Positions 61,885 through 64,000 of a stretch of DNA of 64,000 bases are shown here, piece by piece. Position 1 is the stretch's first letter; the number at the start of each line of letters is the position of its first letter. The notes below the pieces were generated by a model, which was not told the origin of the DNA, ran no database searches, and was given only the letters and a program-made list of their open reading frames with translations. Both the position numbers and the translations under genes were made by a program. This DNA is from Firm-04 sp964463355 (GTDB lineage: Bacteria > Bacillota > Clostridia > Oscillospirales > Ruminococcaceae). The stretch covers positions 62,001-126,000 of the forward strand of contig CAYXBP010000002.1 in assembly GCA_964463355.1 (NCBI GenBank), read 5' to 3'.

Positions 61885-63528
61885 ATGGATCATCAGGCAT
61901 TGGCTACACTGCTTTTTCCAAATATTACAAAAACCATTGCAGATTATGAGCTTCGTTACCCCAAGCGCAATCTGCCCGAGGGCGCGGTGGTTACCCGCAT
62001 CGCCCCCTCCCCCACAGGATTCGTGCATCTGGGCAACCTGTACAACGCAATCGGCGAACGCCTTGCCCACCAGACCAACGGCGTTTTTTTTCTGCGCATT
62101 GAGGACACCGACCAGAAACGCGAAGTAGAAGGCGCGGTAGAGGCGTTGATGGATTCCATGCACTATTACGGCATTGAGTTTGATGAAGGCGCAACCGTGG
62201 ACGGCGAAATCGGCGATTATGGCCCTTATCGTCAGCGTCAGCGCAAGGAACTCTACCAGACCGTGGCAAAATCGCTGGTAGAGCGCGGACTTGCCTACCC
62301 ATGCTTCTGCTCCGAGGAGCATCTTACCGCTATGCGCGATGCGCAAATGGCGCAGAAAGAAAACATCGGGTACTACGGCAAATGGGCGGATTGCCGTGAC
62401 CTTCCCTACGATGCGATTGCAGCCCGTATCGCAAAGGGTGAACAATGGGTGCTGCGTTTTCGCAGCAGCGGCAACCCCGAAAATATGATTCCCGTACAGG
62501 ATGGCATTCGCGGCGAGTTGAAAGTGCAGGAGAATTACACCGATTTCGTACTGCTCAAATCCGATGGCATCCCTACCTATCACTTTGCTCATGTCTGCGA
62601 TGACCACTTTATGCGTACCACTCATGTTTTGCGCGATGAAAGCTGGCTTGCTACACTTCCCATTCATGTGCAATTGTTTGATACTTTACACTGGGAGCGT
62701 CCGTTATATTGCCATACCGCAACCCTGATGAAGATGGATGGTGCCTCCAAACGGAAGCTTTCCAAGCGCAAGGATCCCGAACTGGCACTTTCCTACTACC
62801 GCGCAGAGGGCTTTCCTCCCGAAGCAGTACAGCAGTATCTGCTGACGGTGCTTAACAGCAATTTTGAGGAGTGGCGCATGGCAAACCCCACGGCAAACTC
62901 TCGCGAATTTACCTTCTCGCTGGAAAAGATGAGCAGTTCTGGTGCGCTGTTTGATCTTGCAAAGCTCGACCATATCGCAAAAGAGTATCTCTCTCACCAG
63001 AGTGCAGCATTCGTTTATGATAATCTGCTGGCATGGGTAAAGGAATATCGCACCCCCGAAGAAGCATCCCGTCTGGAACAGAACCGCGACTACTATCTGG
63101 CGGCACTGCGCATCGGCAGAGGTGGAGATAAGCCCCGTAAAGACTTCGGCAGCTGGAAACAGGCATACGATTTTCTTTCATTTTATGATGCAGCGCGGTT
63201 TGCCCGCGAAGATGCCTGCCCCGAAAACATCTCCCCTGAACATAAAAAAGAGATCCTGACCCGCTACCTCACCACCATGGATTTTGCAGACGATTCCACT
63301 GTGTGGTTTGGCAAGGTCAAAGAAATTACCGAAGCACTGGGCTATGCGGTACAGGTGAAAAAGTACAAGAAGAATCCTGAACTGTACCCTGGCAGCATCG
63401 TGGATGTAAGCAACCTGATCCGTGTGGCATTGACAGGGCGCCGCAATTCCCCCGATTTGTGGGAAATCAGCCATGTGCTGGGCGAAGCAGAAACGCGCCG
63501 CCGCATCGAAGAATACGCAGCCCTATGA
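61885..63528 (+). CDS. gltX: Glutamate-tRNA ligase
   Basis: A 547-residue class I GluRS. The HIGH-like signature is APSPTGFVHLGNLYNAIGER and the KMSKS-like loop is KRKLSKRKDP; RIEDTDQKREVEGA binds ATP and tRNA. It is longer than the ~480 residues of most GluRS and has a clostridial-type C-terminus (RVALTGRRNSPDLWEISHVL). The ATG at 61885 follows AAAGGAG; an in-frame ATG at 61858 precedes it. Its stop overlaps the next gene by ATGA. In many Gram-positive bacteria this enzyme also charges tRNA-Gln for later amidation; this cannot be judged here. Confidence 0.96.
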   Translation: MDHQALATLLFPNITKTIADYELRYPKRNLPEGAVVTRIAPSPTGFVHLGNLYNAIGERLAHQTNGVFFLRIEDTDQKREVEGAVEALMDSMHYYGIEFDEGATVDGEIGDYGPYRQRQRKELYQTVAKSLVERGLAYPCFCSEEHLTAMRDAQMAQKENIGYYGKWADCRDLPYDAIAARIAKGEQWVLRFRSSGNPENMIPVQDGIRGELKVQENYTDFVLLKSDGIPTYHFAHVCDDHFMRTTHVLRDESWLATLPIHVQLFDTLHWERPLYCHTATLMKMDGASKRKLSKRKDPELALSYYRAEGFPPEAVQQYLLTVLNSNFEEWRMANPTANSREFTFSLEKMSSSGALFDLAKLDHIAKEYLSHQSAAFVYDNLLAWVKEYRTPEEASRLEQNRDYYLAALRIGRGGDKPRKDFGSWKQAYDFLSFYDAARFAREDACPENISPEHKKEILTRYLTTMDFADDSTVWFGKVKEITEALGYAVQVKKYKKNPELYPGSIVDVSNLIRVALTGRRNSPDLWEISHVLGEAETRRRIEEYAAL

Positions 63529-63713
63529 ATAAACCATTACAGTGTCTGCGCTGCGGTGCCGAAATGAAACCCTCCCTGCCTGTTCCAAGCGGTACCAAGC
63601 AGCCTCTGCTCCGTGAAGCCAATCGCTTGATGACGCAAGCACTGCATATCACTATGTATGAATGCACATGCTGCGGCAAGGTGGAGTTTTTTCGGCAAAA
63701 AAACCTGCGGTAA
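63525..63713 (+). CDS. Small zinc-ribbon protein
   Basis: A 62-residue protein with two CxxC pairs, CLRC at residues 7-10 and CTCC near 50-53, which would bind one zinc ion. It starts with an ATG that overlaps the gltX stop (ATGA), so it is translationally coupled. The rest is basic (…VEFFRQKNLR at the end). No further function can be assigned. Confidence 0.75.
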   Translation: MNKPLQCLRCGAEMKPSLPVPSGTKQPLLREANRLMTQALHITMYECTCCGKVEFFRQKNLR

Positions 63714-63891
63714 CATAAACACAGCCCGTGCAAGATGTGCCGCCAGCCTTCTGACAGGCTTTATGTGGCGTTATCTTCAGTAAAATGGAAACACCAAAGC
63801 AGCCGTCTTGCGTTTTGCAGGATGGCTGTTGCTTTCGATATCCTTGTGTGTCGCTTCCATCTGCCGCTATGAGAAAATTCTGCAAAAGCCC

Positions 63892-63920
63892 TTGCCAATG
63901 CGTCGAAAGTATGTTATAAT
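63892..63920 (+). promoter_or_regulatory. Promoter for the gene at the right edge
   Basis: TTGCCA (63892-63897), 17-base spacer, TATAAT (63915-63920), giving a leader of about 60 bases. The preceding stretch 63714-63891 holds two imperfect hairpins without T tracts and no gene. Confidence 0.75.
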
Positions 63921-63987
63921 AATAGAATGAACTCGAATCAATGCTTTTCGATGCAAGGAAAGTTGAAATAATGGATGGAGGTTTACT

Positions 63988-64000
63988 ATGGCTCGCCGTC
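63988..64000 (+). CDS. Start of a gene cut by the window edge
   Basis: ATG at 63988 with GGAGG 7 bases before it (63978-63982); only the first codons (MARR) are inside the window, so the product is unknown. A consensus promoter at 63892-63920 supports a real gene. Confidence 0.6.

Noticed and set aside
1..64000. tRNA or rRNA genes, CRISPR arrays, insertion sequences or prophage
   Set aside because: I read the intergenic regions on both strands and found no cloverleaf, spacer-repeat array, transposase or phage gene; a covariance-model scan would be the decisive test.

Overview
The window is a stretch of low-to-mid GC chromosome from a Gram-positive, anaerobic, probably spore-forming clostridium, most likely a Ruminococcus-like member of the Oscillospiraceae. 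The reasons are a dockerin-bearing pectate lyase, a CotH-family kinase-like protein, SpoIIE, a clostridial glgC/glgD pair, single-chain PurL, rubrerythrin, frequent TTG and GTG starts behind strong AAGGAGG-type sites, and many sigma-A promoters of the TTGACA-N17-TATAAT type. I see no rRNA, tRNA, CRISPR, insertion sequence or prophage. It reads as ordinary chromosome carrying a few unusual genes.

Layout. 1-3.6 kb (+): 3' part of a cotH-like gene, then tgt and a PP2C phosphatase. 3.7-8.0 kb (+): a tightly coupled operon of two M42 peptidases, a GNAT acetyltransferase and a PLP-dependent methionine-gamma-lyase-like protein. 8.0-11.0 kb (+): a single-pass protein of unknown function and a zinc-ribbon/PASTA protein whose kinase domain has lost its catalytic residues. 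11.1-13.8 kb (+): mreC, mreD and an MFS transporter. 13.8-20.1 kb (-): a two-gene locus with a giant polytopic membrane protein (SHOCT-like segment) and a protein with a deoxyribosyltransferase/TIR-like domain plus TPR repeats. 20.2-24.9 kb (-): two membrane-tethered cyclophilins, murA, a YycJ-like MBL hydrolase and rlmH. 24.9-30.1 kb (-): mtaB and purL. 30.2-31.5 kb: an HPr-like protein without the phosphoryl-accepting histidine and a small membrane protein. 31.5-36.6 kb (-): pheS, pheT and citrate synthase. 36.7-42.1 kb (+): YbjN-like protein, small membrane protein, unknown, TatD-linked radical SAM, GH5-like lipoprotein, rubrerythrin and enolase. 42.1-48.0 kb (-): glycogen operon glgB-glgC-glgD-glgA. 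48.3-51.1 kb (-): spoIIE and rpmB. 51.2-53.4 kb (+): site-2 protease, scpA, scpB. 53.7-54.5 kb (-): pyridoxal/pyridoxamine kinase. 55.0-58.1 kb (+): ABC transporter with fused ATPase and permease. 58.2-60.8 kb (-): dockerin pectate lyase. 61.0-64.0 kb (+): birA, gltX, a small zinc-ribbon protein and the first codons of another gene.

Together the genes cover housekeeping (tRNA modification and charging, purine synthesis, envelope shape, chromosome condensation), storage carbon (glg operon), plant-cell-wall use (pectate lyase, GH5-like protein) and sporulation (spoIIE with a Spo0A-type promoter). The best candidates for poorly described biology are the pseudokinase with its repeat-rich promoter, and the 1504-aa membrane protein with its TIR/NDT-like TPR partner. 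These are inferences from sequence alone; no database search was possible.
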